NCBI GenBank assembly: GCA_032629725.1
Contig: JAFEVB010000018.1
Location: forward strand, 620,001 to 684,000
Direction: 5' to 3'
DNA: 64,000 bases
From: Gremmenia infestans
Lineage: Eukaryota > Ascomycota > Leotiomycetes > Helotiales > Hamatocanthoscyphaceae
The position numbers and the translations under genes are program-made. Shown here piece by piece: positions 54,116-64,000 of the stretch (positions are counted from its first letter, which is position 1; the number at the start of each line of letters is the position of its first letter). A model generated the notes under the pieces. It saw only the letters and a list, made by a program, of their open reading frames with translations, was not told where the DNA came from and did no database searches.

Positions 54116-55120
54116 ATGTCCTTCTCCTCAGAATCAGATGTTGTAAACTTCGATTGCAAACCGTACTTCAGCTCGGCAGAAGCACACATTTCAATTGATG
54201 AAGAAATTTTCAATCTACAAACTCAAATGGCACGTTTGACTTTAGATGAAATCTCATTTGAGTATCCAAAAACTCTAGCCCCATTCAGCACCATCGCAAC
54301 ACCAACAGCCGCCTCCCAAAACTCACCACAGCCAACGATGGCCAACAAATTCACTACCTTCACCAAGTTTTCAGAACTCCCAACCGAGCTTCGCTACAAG
54401 ATCTGGCACTTCGCCATCCCCGATCCCCAAGTATTGCATATCAACTACGATGTTTCAGACCTACAAATATCCTATCGCCGCGTTTACTGTTACGCCAACG
54501 ACTTTCTAGCCAGGGGAAAATGGAAGATCGAAAACGGCATCACGACCATTGCAAACCTGCACGTGTGTCAGGAGGCTCGCGCGGAGACGCAGAGGGCCAT
54601 GGGCACATATACACCGATCCGACTCGCGCACGATGTTACGCAGGCCTGCCTGTTCAACTTTGAGACCGACACCTTTTTCCTGGACACGAATAGCTATCGT
54701 TGTAACGGCGCGGATGTTCTCCCGCCTGTCTTTCCCTTGCAGCCGGACGTTCGCGAGAGACTGAAATGGATGGCCGTTAGTAGGTATCTGTGGGAAGACT
54801 GGGAGTTTGAGGACGATTGGGGCAGTGAAGTTACGTGTGAGCAATGTCTAGGTTGGGGCGTCGATATCACACATGCCGATTTCATCGAGCAGATACTTTA
54901 CCATGGGTCGCTGGAGAAGTTTCAGGTGGTCATCAACGGTTATGTTGTTGACACGTATGAAATGAGCGATATTCGTTTTGTTGGGCGCAAAGCTCGGTGG
55001 CTTAGCGACGAAGAACGGACTCAGACTCAGCAGGATTTCGCGGATGCAGGCTCTAAGCATAAAGTCCAAGTTGAGGATGTTGATGTGGACGAGAGCAGGA
55101 AGCATCCGAGGTACGGCTAG
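54116..55120 (+). CDS. 2EXR domain protein
   Basis: Single exon, 334 residues, starting at the ATG of MSFSSESD. The middle carries the 2EXR start: FTKFSELPTELRYKIWHFAI, followed by the hydrophobic VLHINYDV strand and, about 60 residues on, the helical HVCQEARAETQRAM that packs against it. 2EXR proteins are expanded in filamentous fungi and resemble F-box-like adaptors; no activity is established. The C-terminus is acidic and hydrophilic (WEFEDDWGSEVTCEQC has two Cys). The N-terminal 85 residues are low-complexity. No signal peptide. Complete. Confidence 0.8.
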   Translation: MSFSSESDVVNFDCKPYFSSAEAHISIDEEIFNLQTQMARLTLDEISFEYPKTLAPFSTIATPTAASQNSPQPTMANKFTTFTKFSELPTELRYKIWHFAIPDPQVLHINYDVSDLQISYRRVYCYANDFLARGKWKIENGITTIANLHVCQEARAETQRAMGTYTPIRLAHDVTQACLFNFETDTFFLDTNSYRCNGADVLPPVFPLQPDVRERLKWMAVSRYLWEDWEFEDDWGSEVTCEQCLGWGVDITHADFIEQILYHGSLEKFQVVINGYVVDTYEMSDIRFVGRKARWLSDEERTQTQQDFADAGSKHKVQVEDVDVDESRKHPRYG

Positions 55121-56290
55121 ATTGACAAGAGGGTGGGAACTAGATTGCCACGGCAGAGCTGATGCTGGTGTGGGCCAGACTTGGTTGTTACATGGTAGGA
55201 AATAGGTTGGCAGATGCAAAAGGGTGAGGATGATAATAGGGGAGAACTTTCCCGGACTTCAAAGTTGGCAATGGCTGGCACAGACCGTTTGAATTTGATG
55301 AAGTAACGGAGGACTCAAACTAATATTATATATACCAAACCATTAGTTTGTCCGACCAATAGAAAAATCTCAGTCACCTAATCCAACCCAACCCATTTCA
55401 CACGCCGAGTTACTGTACTTCTTTCTCTATCTTTGGCGATAGGGGTAAGAATATCTGATTTATACTGAAGCATTTCTATTCCGCCAGGGTTTCTCAATTA
55501 TGATACCTTTTATAAGTCTGGAGTTGAGAGGGAAGCAAAGCTAGTTGCCAGCAACCAATAAAAAGCGGTGACTAGCATGATAAAAGGAAGGGTATATAAA
55601 ACATTTACTTTCAAGGCTAGAGTTTGAGCTAAGCACCCAGATATATATATTCAAACATTGAATTATTACATGAGACAACCTCTTAACACCTGATTCGGAC
55701 TGCTAGCAGGATCAACACTAGGGTTCGTCTTTACGGCCCCGGATTTTGGGCACGGGATGCAGTTGCCACCCCTAGCCTACACCTGGCAAAACACTGCGTA
55801 GTAAGGGTAAGTTAAGAATGGGTTACAAAGAATCTAGAAAAGATACGCAAGAAATATCGCTGCTAACAGATAACGAAATCCAACTAAAGAGAACAATCTG
55901 AAGTAAATCTAGCATTCTCTCAATTTCGAAGTATCGATCTGAGGAGACCCCTAGCAATTTTAGGGAATGGACTAGAAATAGAAATAAACGCCTACATAAT
56001 TATTACCCAGCCGAAATTCTGGAATCAGGTTGTATAAAAATAACCGCTGTCCGAGACTCTATACAAAATGAATAAAAGAGCGAAGTCTAAGTCGTAGTGT
56101 AGGCTAAAGTTGTCTATAATTACTTGATACGGTAAACTCTTGCTGCCAGCATCTTAAACTTTTGCAAAAAGGCCAAGGTTTGATGAGTCCACAGGGCACT
56201 TGCTAACTTCCCTCTCAAATAACATAAAGCAAAGGCAAAGGTCCTCGAACATTAACCATTCATTGAAATACGCCACATACTCATCTCCAT
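55121..56290. other. Intergenic, AT-rich
   Basis: 1.2 kb of AT-rich DNA between convergent genes. No coding signal found. Confidence 0.5.
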
Positions 56291-57532
56291 TTACTCTCCA
56301 CCAACCCAGCTGCTCGAAAACACATTCTCAAGCCAATCATAAAAAATATGATTAGCAAATGACAAAGCTCCTACATGGCAATGCGGATTCGCAGCATCCG
56401 CAGCTGTCAACACAAGATGCGTAGCCCTATCTCCCAATGCCGCAGCCACCAATGCCGGCTGACCTTTGAAGAAGATATCATCCGTCGCCTCGCCCACCAG
56501 CACCGGGCACTCGACACGGTCTACCACGCCTTGCAAGGTCATGAGCTCGGTCTTCTTGATGAACTCCGTCATACTGCCAGTGACGAAGCTCTATAGGCCC
56601 TGCTCGATCGCCCAACGCATTGTTGTTGGGAGCTTATCGCTCGCGAGGAAATCGTTCATCAAGCTATCGACCTCGCTACTATGTCCAGCAGCGTGGGCGG
56701 CTCGCACAGCGGGGGGGGGCATGTTGAGGACGGCTAGGGAGAAGTCATAGACTCCGTCAATAGCTAGGGTGGCAGCGAGGCGGTGCTCGAAAGCAGCGGC
56801 GCGCACGCATAGGTAGCCGCCCAGTGACCATCCGATCAGGGCCAGGCGTGTCGAGTCGACATCGGGTCGGGCAACGAGATGATCAACGACGGGCGACACG
56901 ACTTTCTCCCACGCATGCGTGAAACCTACTCCTTGGTGTCGGCGTACTGAGCCCTGGCCTGGTCCTTCGTACGTCATGACATTGTAGCCGCGCTCGAGAG
57001 CCGCAAAGCCAAACGCGTGGAATACCTCTTCCTGACCGCTGTCGTAACCAATGCTGACGATAATGGTGGGTCTAGGTTTCGGCGTGGCTTCAGGTGAACC
57101 GGTGCGGTAGAAGACCGTGGGGATGTCGAATCCATCGCCCTTGAGAAGGAGGCGCTCTCCGGGAATGGGGAGCAATGCGATGGCCTTGTCAAAGTTGACC
57201 AACTGCTCGGCCCATGTTCCATTAATGCGTGGGTCATTGGGAGAACCGTCAAGGTAGAAGCCTGCGGTACGGAAATAGGTCGCAGCCCGGAAGTAGGCAT
57301 CGCGAGCCGAGATGGGATTCTTGGTGGCATCGATTGCATTGGCCTGGCTGCTGACACGGACGGCAAGCGCGTGGAAGACATCATAGAAATTCTCCAAGTT
57401 TCCTGGCTCAATCAGATAGGCAGCCCGAAGCACTTCGCCAATGTCAGCGCCAGAATAGCGGGTATGTGATAGAGTGCGAAGGATCTCATAGTTGAAGCTT
57501 TCATCCAAGCTTAGTTGAATAGTAGAGGCCAT
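56291..57532 (-). pseudogene. Alpha/beta hydrolase gene broken by one in-frame TAG
   Basis: One frame of 413 codons with a TAG at codon 314 (56591-56593). Before the stop it is a standard cap-containing alpha/beta hydrolase of the 2,6-dihydropseudooxynicotine hydrolase/FrsA-like kind: TIIVSIGYDSGQEEVFHAF, YEGPGQGSVRR and the nucleophile S236 in GWSLGG. After the stop the same frame continues with the missing part of the fold: CPVLVGEATDDIFFKGQP (acid about D351/352) and NPHCHVGAL (H386). The sequence around the break reads AIEQGL-stop-SFVTGSM, where relatives have Trp, so TGG became TAG. On the other strand that is CCA to CTA, a CpA-to-TpA change. A truncated product would lack the catalytic acid and His. 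Readthrough or a sequencing error would restore it. Confidence 0.8.
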
Positions 57533-58074
57533 ATTGAGTCTTCAGGGAGGGTAGATATGTTGACTTTAGTAGATGCACAAGACACTGGATTGGGAGGTCG
57601 ACATGACTATAGCTGTGACGCATATTTATACAAAGAGGGCGATGGGTACCAGAATAATATTGCTCGACATACGAAGGGCAGGCGAGTAATGATGCCAAAT
57701 TCGGACAGTTCCTAAACCTACAACGGCGGCCTGGGCCTCTTTCCTTGAAACGCGGGGGTGCGGGGCGAGTAATGTATTCATATTCGATTAGCTACGGAAC
57801 CTTTTGATGCCATTAACATGGGCATTACGGCGATACAGTAATCTGCTCACATAATGCTAATGCCGACAACCCTCCATGATGCGGAAGAAACTCAGCCAAT
57901 ACGTAAGCCGAAGTCGACAGCGTATCATGCTTCCTAAATAAAATAAGAGAAGGAAGATGGGCGATTTCCTCCTCCATTCCCTAGCTTCTTGCATCAATTC
58001 GGTACTGTGCTTCCGTAACCTTTGATAGAAAGAATTTGTTACCTTGAACAAACATCATAAACCACCGCGTAATC
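57533..58074. promoter_or_regulatory. Shared divergent promoter region
   Basis: 542 bp between the starts of the hydrolase (minus) and the Zn2Cys6 regulator (plus). The arrangement suggests the regulator controls the hydrolase. No clear CGG-spaced-CGG site identified by eye. Confidence 0.4.
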
Positions 58075-59659
58075 ATGGTCGGAATCCCAGGAAGATCCAA
58101 GGCTTGTCACACGTGCTTGGTGCGGCGAAAAGCAGTTAGTCCATCGAGGAACCTCCATCATGATTTTATAGAAGATTAAACAACGTGTGCTAGTGCGGTC
58201 GTCAGCGTCCCGTCTGCGCCCAATGCCAGAGGCTTGGCCACAAATGTGCATGGTACAAACCCCAGACAATATTCATCAACACCATAGCCGGCACGGCTCT
58301 CGGCGGTAGGCATAAGCAGAATTACTTGCCGTTACGAGTATCCGTCATTCATGAGCCGTTTTCTCGCGAGTCCTTCCATTTGTCGACGATTCAGACCCAT
58401 TGTCTTGATCATTTCTGCGGTCTCTATCTGCCAAGAGGCCACCCCAGTTCGATCGAGATTCCTCTTTGCTCCACGGCAAGTTGGATCACAATAGCTCGCG
58501 CTACGGCAGCAGGCGGTGATCAAGATTCCATAAAGCTCGCCGTGATAGCCAACTCACTCCGCATGTTTAGCCTCCAACATAGAGATGCGACGATGCTTGG
58601 AGAAGGGCGCAAGCTTTACGGCCGGGCTCTGCTGCAGTTGGTAAAAGGGTTACGGGATCTGGGCGAGAAAAGCAGGCCGAGTCTCATTCTGAATGCCAGA
58701 CTACTCAGCCTCTTTGAGGTATGCTAGACCTTGAGCGTTTCTGTTCAACGCTACTCATGCTGACGCGCACTGAGATTTTCTTTGGGCAAAAGGAACTTGA
58801 GCAGGGGCAAGCATGGACCGATCATAACAGCGGCGAGCGGACCCTTGTACTTGTGGGAGATTCCAAAATGTATTGCAAAGGCGAAGCCCATCAGGTGTTC
58901 AGCGATGGCCGTCTTCATCTTGTAAGACTCACTGATGATATCCACCCACAATCATTCTCACAACATGCCTAGACTGCTCCATATGTCTCCTCTCGAAAGG
59001 CTTCGGTGTTTGCGGAGCCAAAATGTAAGACATTGCCGTGGCATGAAATTTGCAATACGCCGAAGGACACGTTAGTGGACGTGTACGTCGAGATCCCTGG
59101 GCTGTTTGAAACCTCTGATAAGATCCGGGAAGACTCCGAGGTACATAGCAGGGGGAAGTTGATTCACCACTTTGTCTCTAAGTGCTGGCAAATCAGATAC
59201 GAGCTTAAACGCTGGTATACCACAACAGGATCAGGTATCGAGTCTCTCATTGGAAGAATAATGGCCAAGGGGGATAGAACGGCTTCCGTTGAGCACATGG
59301 CTAGTGCGCAACTACTCGTGCTATATTGGTGTTGCCTCCTCCATTAGTGTCAGCTCCGACAGGAAGTCTTCGAATCTGAAAATGTAGACATGCAGGCGCA
59401 GATGCCGGCAGCAGAAGATGACGCACAAACCACATGCGGAAACATCTTGAGAGTAATGGTGCTGTTCCTCAACCCTTGCTCAGGCTGGTTTGGAATCAAC
59501 ATTGCGGCTCTCCCGATGGTGGCTGTTTTCAATCATATTCAAGGACTTGGGCTTATTGGTGCCACATGCAAAGAGAAAGATATACTCTGCAAACTGCTCC
59601 AAACACCAAAAGGAAAGGTCTTATCTGGGTTTGTCCAAAATATAAGGAGGATCACCTAG
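58075..59659 (+). pseudogene. Zn(II)2Cys6 transcription factor gene broken by one in-frame TAG
   Basis: Exons 58075-58134, 58194-58718, 58793-58921 and 58973-59659 read as one frame of 466 codons except for a TAG at codon 363 (59345-59347). The spliced start gives a complete zinc cluster: C-HT-C-(x6)-C-(x6)-C-AQ-C-(x6)-C in the first 40 residues; the third Cys is created right after intron 1. The fungal regulator domain follows: LQHRDATMLGEGRKLYGRAL, NARLLSLFE, KGEAHQVFSDGRLHL, TPKDTLVDVYVEIPGLFE and ASAQLLVLYWCCLLH-stop. The frame then continues with sequence typical of the same family (MVLFLNPCSGWFGINIAALP). CAG-to-TAG or a similar single change would explain it. The intron before exon 3 is the least certain. 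A truncated product could still bind DNA. Confidence 0.72.
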
Positions 59660-60473
59660 CTCTGTAAGGATCCCTTTTAGTGGTCTACGACGGTGCGAAG
59701 CCTCAAGCAAAACTACATAGGGAACCTTGGAAACATAGGTAGGTAGAACGGGGGATGTCGAGGATGAGTTATGAAGATATAGTGGTAACAGGTTTCGGAC
59801 GCATGGTATGAACTATCAACAAGCCTCAAAGCTTCAAGTTGCCTACCACAAATGCGCAGGATTCTCAAGATCGAGATTTATCGGAGCTAGAAACCTTCTT
59901 TCCCCAAAAACAAAATGAAGTGGGACTATATCGAAAGGTAGAGTAAAACATGAAGATGCGGGGGAAATGGGGACTTCAGTCTTGGCATGGATTTCTGGGG
60001 AACTACCCCTCTAAAAGCAAAATCACAAGCTCAGGAGAAACGTGGAGCTCAAGATGCATGATATCCGCATTCAAATCCCATATCCAATCCATACCCTAAA
60101 TCATCTTCATATGAAATTGGACCTTTCCTATCCCCAAGTGCCCACAGAATATAATCCCAAAACTGCCCCCAACCCCGCTATCCAAAGGTGTAGTAAACCC
60201 CGCCTGACACCATAAAACAAAAGCCAAAGCCAAACCTAACGCCACGCTGTGTCAAATACGCCGGATCTAAACCTCCCAGAGGTGCGATCTATATGAAACC
60301 CCTCCTGGTGTTGCGCCAAATATGAAGTGTCGTATGTAGGTCGTAAAAGTGTGGAGTATTCGTATATGAAGGGCTCGACTTTAAGGTGATTCCTTTCGCA
60401 CGGCAAGCGTGTGTAGGCAGATCGAAGGGCTTGGAGGTGAATCCAATTGCAGGGGAATAGTTCCCCTCACTCC
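59660..60473. other. Intergenic
   Basis: No gene seen in about 0.8 kb between convergent ends; the frame at 60289-60528 overlaps the 3' UTR side of the next gene and is not protein-like. Confidence 0.45.
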
Positions 60474-61577
60474 TCATCGCTTCATCCGTAAGAACCGTGT
60501 CCGCAACCACATCATAAATTTGGTCCACGCACTGTGTGTCTTATGCTTGGGGCTCTCCTTCTTCTGCCCCTTCCGCGGCGGAATACCAGGGCCTTCACCC
60601 TCCGCAAACATTGGTGCGTTCTGACTGGGAACGTTATTGTAGTCCTGCGCAAATAAGCCCGCAGTCTTTTCGCTATTCTTTGTAAGATCGGATTTCGAGC
60701 GTTTTGCTCGCGTGCCCAGCTCGCTGGCGGACGATCTACGGTGACTTCTTTCCAGCTGGCGCGCCTCCCTCTGATTCTTCTTCTCCAATTGCTTCATCTC
60801 CTCTCGCGCCGCCTTCTCCTCCTTGGCCTGTTCCCTGGCCTCGAACTTCCGGCGAGCCTCTTGTATCGTCTCTGATCTGCCGCGGGTATCAACCTCGCTC
60901 CTGCTGCGTATTCGAAACCCCGTGTCCATTGATTGTCGCAGGGATGATGGCGACATAGTGTCAACGGGGGAGATGATATCTGGGTTGGAATCGTGTAGAC
61001 TGGCGTGGGATGTAGCCAAAGCCAGACGTGAGGTAGAGGGTTTAGTTTGTATACGCAACGCTGGTAGGATTGTTGGAGACGCCGATCCTGCTAAAGAGGT
61101 AGACCGATCTGAGGCTCGGCGGAGTGTGTACTGTCGTGGATCGTCATCCTCATTCAATTGTGGGCTGTGAGGAGGCTCGCCCTCGCGCAGTGAATTCTGA
61201 TAGGAGGCTGCGAGGGGCGGCGTGTAGGGACGCGGCGTCTGCTGGAAAGGATGCACAAACGATCCGGCACGCTGACCGCTGCCTGTTGTTGCGGTAGAGA
61301 ATTGCGACGTGCCAGAAGTGGAACGGTTGTGATATGCCCTTCGTCCTCCTGCTGTGTGGTTGAAAACAACATCGTGCGATGAGCGGGAAGCCTGCCCATA
61401 TTCATAGACGCCACCAACTCCAACTCCACCAATGCCCCCTCCATAGCCATAACCATCTTGCTCTGCAGCAGGCCGGTCGAGATCCAAGGAATTCTTCTCG
61501 CTTTGCGTCAGCTTGCGCAGTATTGGCTTGACTTTGGTGCGCGTTTTGGACGTGGTTTGCCCATTGTAGCTGGACAT
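60474..61577 (-). CDS. Conserved fungal protein with coiled coil, unknown function
   Basis: Single exon, 367 residues, with the start placed at the Met of MSSYNGQTTSKTRTKVKPIL. The N-terminal third is Gly/Tyr/Ser-rich (GYGYGGGIGGVGVGGVYEYG). A disordered middle is rich in Ser, Arg and Pro. Then comes a charged coiled coil (about residues 250-295: EARRKFEAREQAKEEKAARE, EEMKQLEKKNQREARQLER). The end is basic with aromatic residues (HSAWTKFMMWLRTRFLRMKR), a likely amphipathic helix that could contact membranes. No enzyme motif. I recognise the overall type as a conserved filamentous-fungal protein but cannot name it. Confidence 0.7.
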   Translation of the reverse strand: MSSYNGQTTSKTRTKVKPILRKLTQSEKNSLDLDRPAAEQDGYGYGGGIGGVGVGGVYEYGQASRSSHDVVFNHTAGGRRAYHNRSTSGTSQFSTATTGSGQRAGSFVHPFQQTPRPYTPPLAASYQNSLREGEPPHSPQLNEDDDPRQYTLRRASDRSTSLAGSASPTILPALRIQTKPSTSRLALATSHASLHDSNPDIISPVDTMSPSSLRQSMDTGFRIRSRSEVDTRGRSETIQEARRKFEAREQAKEEKAAREEMKQLEKKNQREARQLERSHRRSSASELGTRAKRSKSDLTKNSEKTAGLFAQDYNNVPSQNAPMFAEGEGPGIPPRKGQKKESPKHKTHSAWTKFMMWLRTRFLRMKR

Positions 61578-63681
61578 ATTTGTACCACGAACGTAGGTCA
61601 CCGCTTTTTTATATACTTGGCATACTTCACGATGCGGGACGAGAGCGAGCTCGGATCAATCGGCCACGGCTGCGACAAGTAGTAGATAGACGGTGTAGCA
61701 TCAAAGTCGACAATGGCAGGGACGATGTGCGAGAAAGAGAATTGGTGGTCTTGCTTTTGCTTGCTGATGTGGATGGAACGATTGATTGCTGACCGATGGC
61801 GTGAGGATGATTCGGTTCGTATATTGGTTACGGGTTTAATGAGGCAGGTGAGATGTAGTGGATATGGTGGATATGGATGTGGAGGTGGAGGTGGAGGTGG
61901 ATGCGAATGGGACGAAGGATCCAGGTGAGGATTGCGTTGCGTAGAGGAGACAAGAATAACAATCAGCCTTAGATTCTCGTACTCAGCTCAGCTCAGCTCA
62001 GCATGCCGCGGGGCGCAGGTGCAGGTGCAGGTGTAGATAGGAACGAGCGGGTATAGTAATGATGGAATTCGCAACACCATTGGCACCAATTTGATTTGCA
62101 TTCCAAATCAAACTTAGGGCTGGTAGAGTCTCTAAGCTCTAAGAGTAGAGTAGAGTAGAGAGAGAGTACGAGCAATTCGTATAGAATAGTATTACTTGAG
62201 AAGTACTGTACCTACCTACTTTACCTTTACCTTTACCTACCTACCTACTCATCCTACTCATCGCTCGCTCTAGACTCGCTGATTCAGCTTCCGCCGAAAC
62301 ATCCGGGCGAGCCCCCCAAACCCCTCATCTAGAAACATTATATACGGGGTCGCCGCGGAAACTCGGGAGGATACTGTAGGGTAGATAAGGTAAGATAGTA
62401 GATGGTCCAGATAGATAGAATTTACTATCAGACAGACAGCTAATCCAAGTTGTGTTGTTTCAAATCAACAGATTAAAATCAAGATCAAAATCAAGCCAAG
62501 TATAGTAAAGTAAGTGTTAGGTCGGGGCAAGGCAAGTAAGTTATAAGGCTCACGGTATGGTCTGGTAGGCAAGTACCTAAGGTAGGTAGGTATGTTCTGG
62601 TGGGTGGGTGATGAGCGCTTTTTGGGCTTTTGGCCTTTTAACCTCTTACGCTTTTACGCTTTTAGATTACAAGCCATGGAGGGTGATGGCACGACATGAT
62701 ACCATTCCATACCTATGGTTAAAGACTTCTATGTGGGGTGAAGAGGATAGGATAGGATAGGATAGATGCTCATGGGAACCTTGCCGGCCTGTCCTGTCCT
62801 GTGTGCCATCAAGCTCAAGCTCAAGCTCAAACTCAAGCTTTGGGCTGGCTGGTCTAATGCAATCTGGCGGAAAGGGCATCATGATCAGCAAGCATGTGGC
62901 GGTCGTATCGCTGAGCATACCGTCATCATTGCCATAGATGAGATGTGACTGCCGGAAAATCACCATTGGTGCAAAAGTATCTACCTACGTAAGTATGTTT
63001 TTGATGCCATTGTGCCTTTATTCAAAAGTTTTCTGATTATACCCACCAGATATATATCTGCTTGGCGCAGTGTTGTCTAGGAACAGAACAGAGGTATGGG
63101 CACTCGCCAATCCTTCCGTATTGCCTAAGGAGTGCGTCTTTGCTCGGAAGAAACTTCTTCTGGTAACTTTATACGATGAATCTTTGAATGCACTTATTCC
63201 CGTGTCGTGAGTAGTAGTGGACGAAGCTAGACAAGCAGGACTTTGGTACTAGAAATGGAATCACCTGCACCCCGACAGGAGATCTTCCTCCGCCTCCAAA
63301 CCGGCCCATCCTACGAAAATCCTTACTCTCGGTGCTTTGCCTGAAGCTGTAATAAGTAGGTACTGGCAAGGGGATGGAAGAATATAGGACCGGCATCATT
63401 TCTGGGGAATCTGTTCACTCCTTCCTCTTTCAGCCTGTCTGTCAAGGAAGAGATACTTGACGGTCCCAGCCGTTTGGGTTTCCGGTACGCCGTGAAGCTT
63501 AAAACAGCAGTTGGAGCTGGGGATGTACGGAGGTAGTACTGTAAGTTACGAGATGAAGGAGAGAAGAATAATATTCAGATGATAAACGAAAAGATTACCA
63601 TTTCTTCGCCAACCGAGACATTTCCCGTAGACGAATGCTTCGGAAGTCCCTTCCTTATGCAGTGGTGACATTGTGTGACCT
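61578..63681. other. Intergenic, simple-repeat-rich
   Basis: 2.1 kb upstream of the coiled-coil gene. Short tandem words: GGTGGA (about 61880), TCAGC (61983-62002), CAGGTG (about 62018), ACCT/TTTACC (about 62210-62240), AGGATAG (about 62747-62765) and AAGCTC (about 62811-62838). Frames within are repeat-derived. Confidence 0.5.
61983..62002. repeat. (TCAGC)4 short tandem repeat
   Basis: Four tandem TCAGC units, followed within 20 bp by three CAGGTG units. Confidence 0.75.
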
Positions 63682-64000
63682 CTACACCACGTTGTTTTCA
63701 CGTTCTGGAACTCGAGAATTTTTCAAGGTTCCCTTTGATTTCACCTGCCCATTAGAGAAATGAGCAATTGATGAAAATGAACAAAGAATTGACCAATGTT
63801 GATCTCCTTGAATATTGACATTCAGCAGAAAAGCCAGGAAAACCCCCAGAAGTCGTATGCCAGCCCCATTTTTCATAAAAAGCTCTAGACATTTCCTGGC
63901 ATGATTAATCCACGATGGTCTGAATCGATATCGATCACTTGCATACAACCGTGCATCCCGTTCTATTATCGATGCCGCCAAGGAGGCGTTCTTAGTGCAC
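63682..64000 (-). CDS. Open frame running off the window end, possible partial gene
   Basis: On the minus strand the frame is open from the window edge down to 63682 (about 106 codons). The first 45 codons have convincing protein character (SLAASIIERDARLYASDRYR, SWINHARKCLELF); the rest is less so, suggesting that the real exon ends inside it. Family not recognised. The gene would begin outside the window. Confidence 0.3.
   Translation of the reverse strand, partial: CTKNASLAASIIERDARLYASDRYRFRPSWINHARKCLELFMKNGAGIRLLGVFLAFLLNVNIQGDQHWSILCSFSSIAHFSNGQVKSKGTLKNSRVPERENNVV

Overview
This is nuclear DNA from a filamentous ascomycete (Pezizomycotina). Genes are interrupted by short introns of about 45-90 nt with GT..AG ends and CTAAC/CTGAC-like branch points. 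Several families are fungal in distribution: DUF4246, Zn(II)2Cys6 regulators, 2EXR, SPRY with proline-rich head, Rok1 helicase and an A1 aspartic protease. I suspect a Leotiomycete-like genome from overall gene flavour, but the sequence alone does not fix the class. Splice structures given here were worked out by hand from frame continuity; each proposed multi-exon intact gene closes in frame.

Layout. 0-9.4 kb: the end of an unknown gene, a DUF4246 protein with a 2OG-Fe(II) dioxygenase-like His-x-Glu...His...Arg set, a small unknown gene, a xylitol/sorbitol-type dehydrogenase and a small Ser/Thr-rich membrane-tailed ORF. 9.4-15 kb: the Rok1 rRNA-processing helicase and a secreted aspartic protease. 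15-25 kb is an AT-rich, gene-poor accessory stretch holding decayed genes (a short-chain dehydrogenase, a fungal regulator, an orphan exon pair) and an AAGTT inverted-repeat element. Inside it sits one large intact nine-exon gene for a lipase-like/SesB-type hydrolase fused to a ubiquitin-like domain and a C-terminal RING finger. 25-45 kb is a housekeeping block: SPRY protein, amidase, small stress-type protein, CAX Ca2+/H+ exchanger, formyltetrahydrofolate deformylase, family-25 glycosyltransferase, MFS transporter and mitochondrial D-lactate dehydrogenase. 45-55 kb holds a putative N-myristoylated small protein, a 1,694-residue GHKL-ATPase/DUF3883 protein of the NO VEIN type and a 2EXR protein. 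56-60 kb is a divergent pair, an alpha/beta hydrolase and a Zn2Cys6 regulator, each interrupted by one in-frame TAG. 60-64 kb holds a coiled-coil unknown protein and a simple-repeat-rich tail.

The most unusual content is the hydrolase-Ubl-RING fusion (an immunity/NLR-like N-terminus joined to ubiquitin machinery), the paired nonsense mutations in a neighbouring regulator/enzyme pair, a 16-nt microexon in the CAX gene, and a GC-rich 47-bp inverted repeat near 35.7 kb. The broken genes carry changes that fit CpA-to-TpA mutation (RIP-like), which suggests a genome with active or past repeat-induced mutation.
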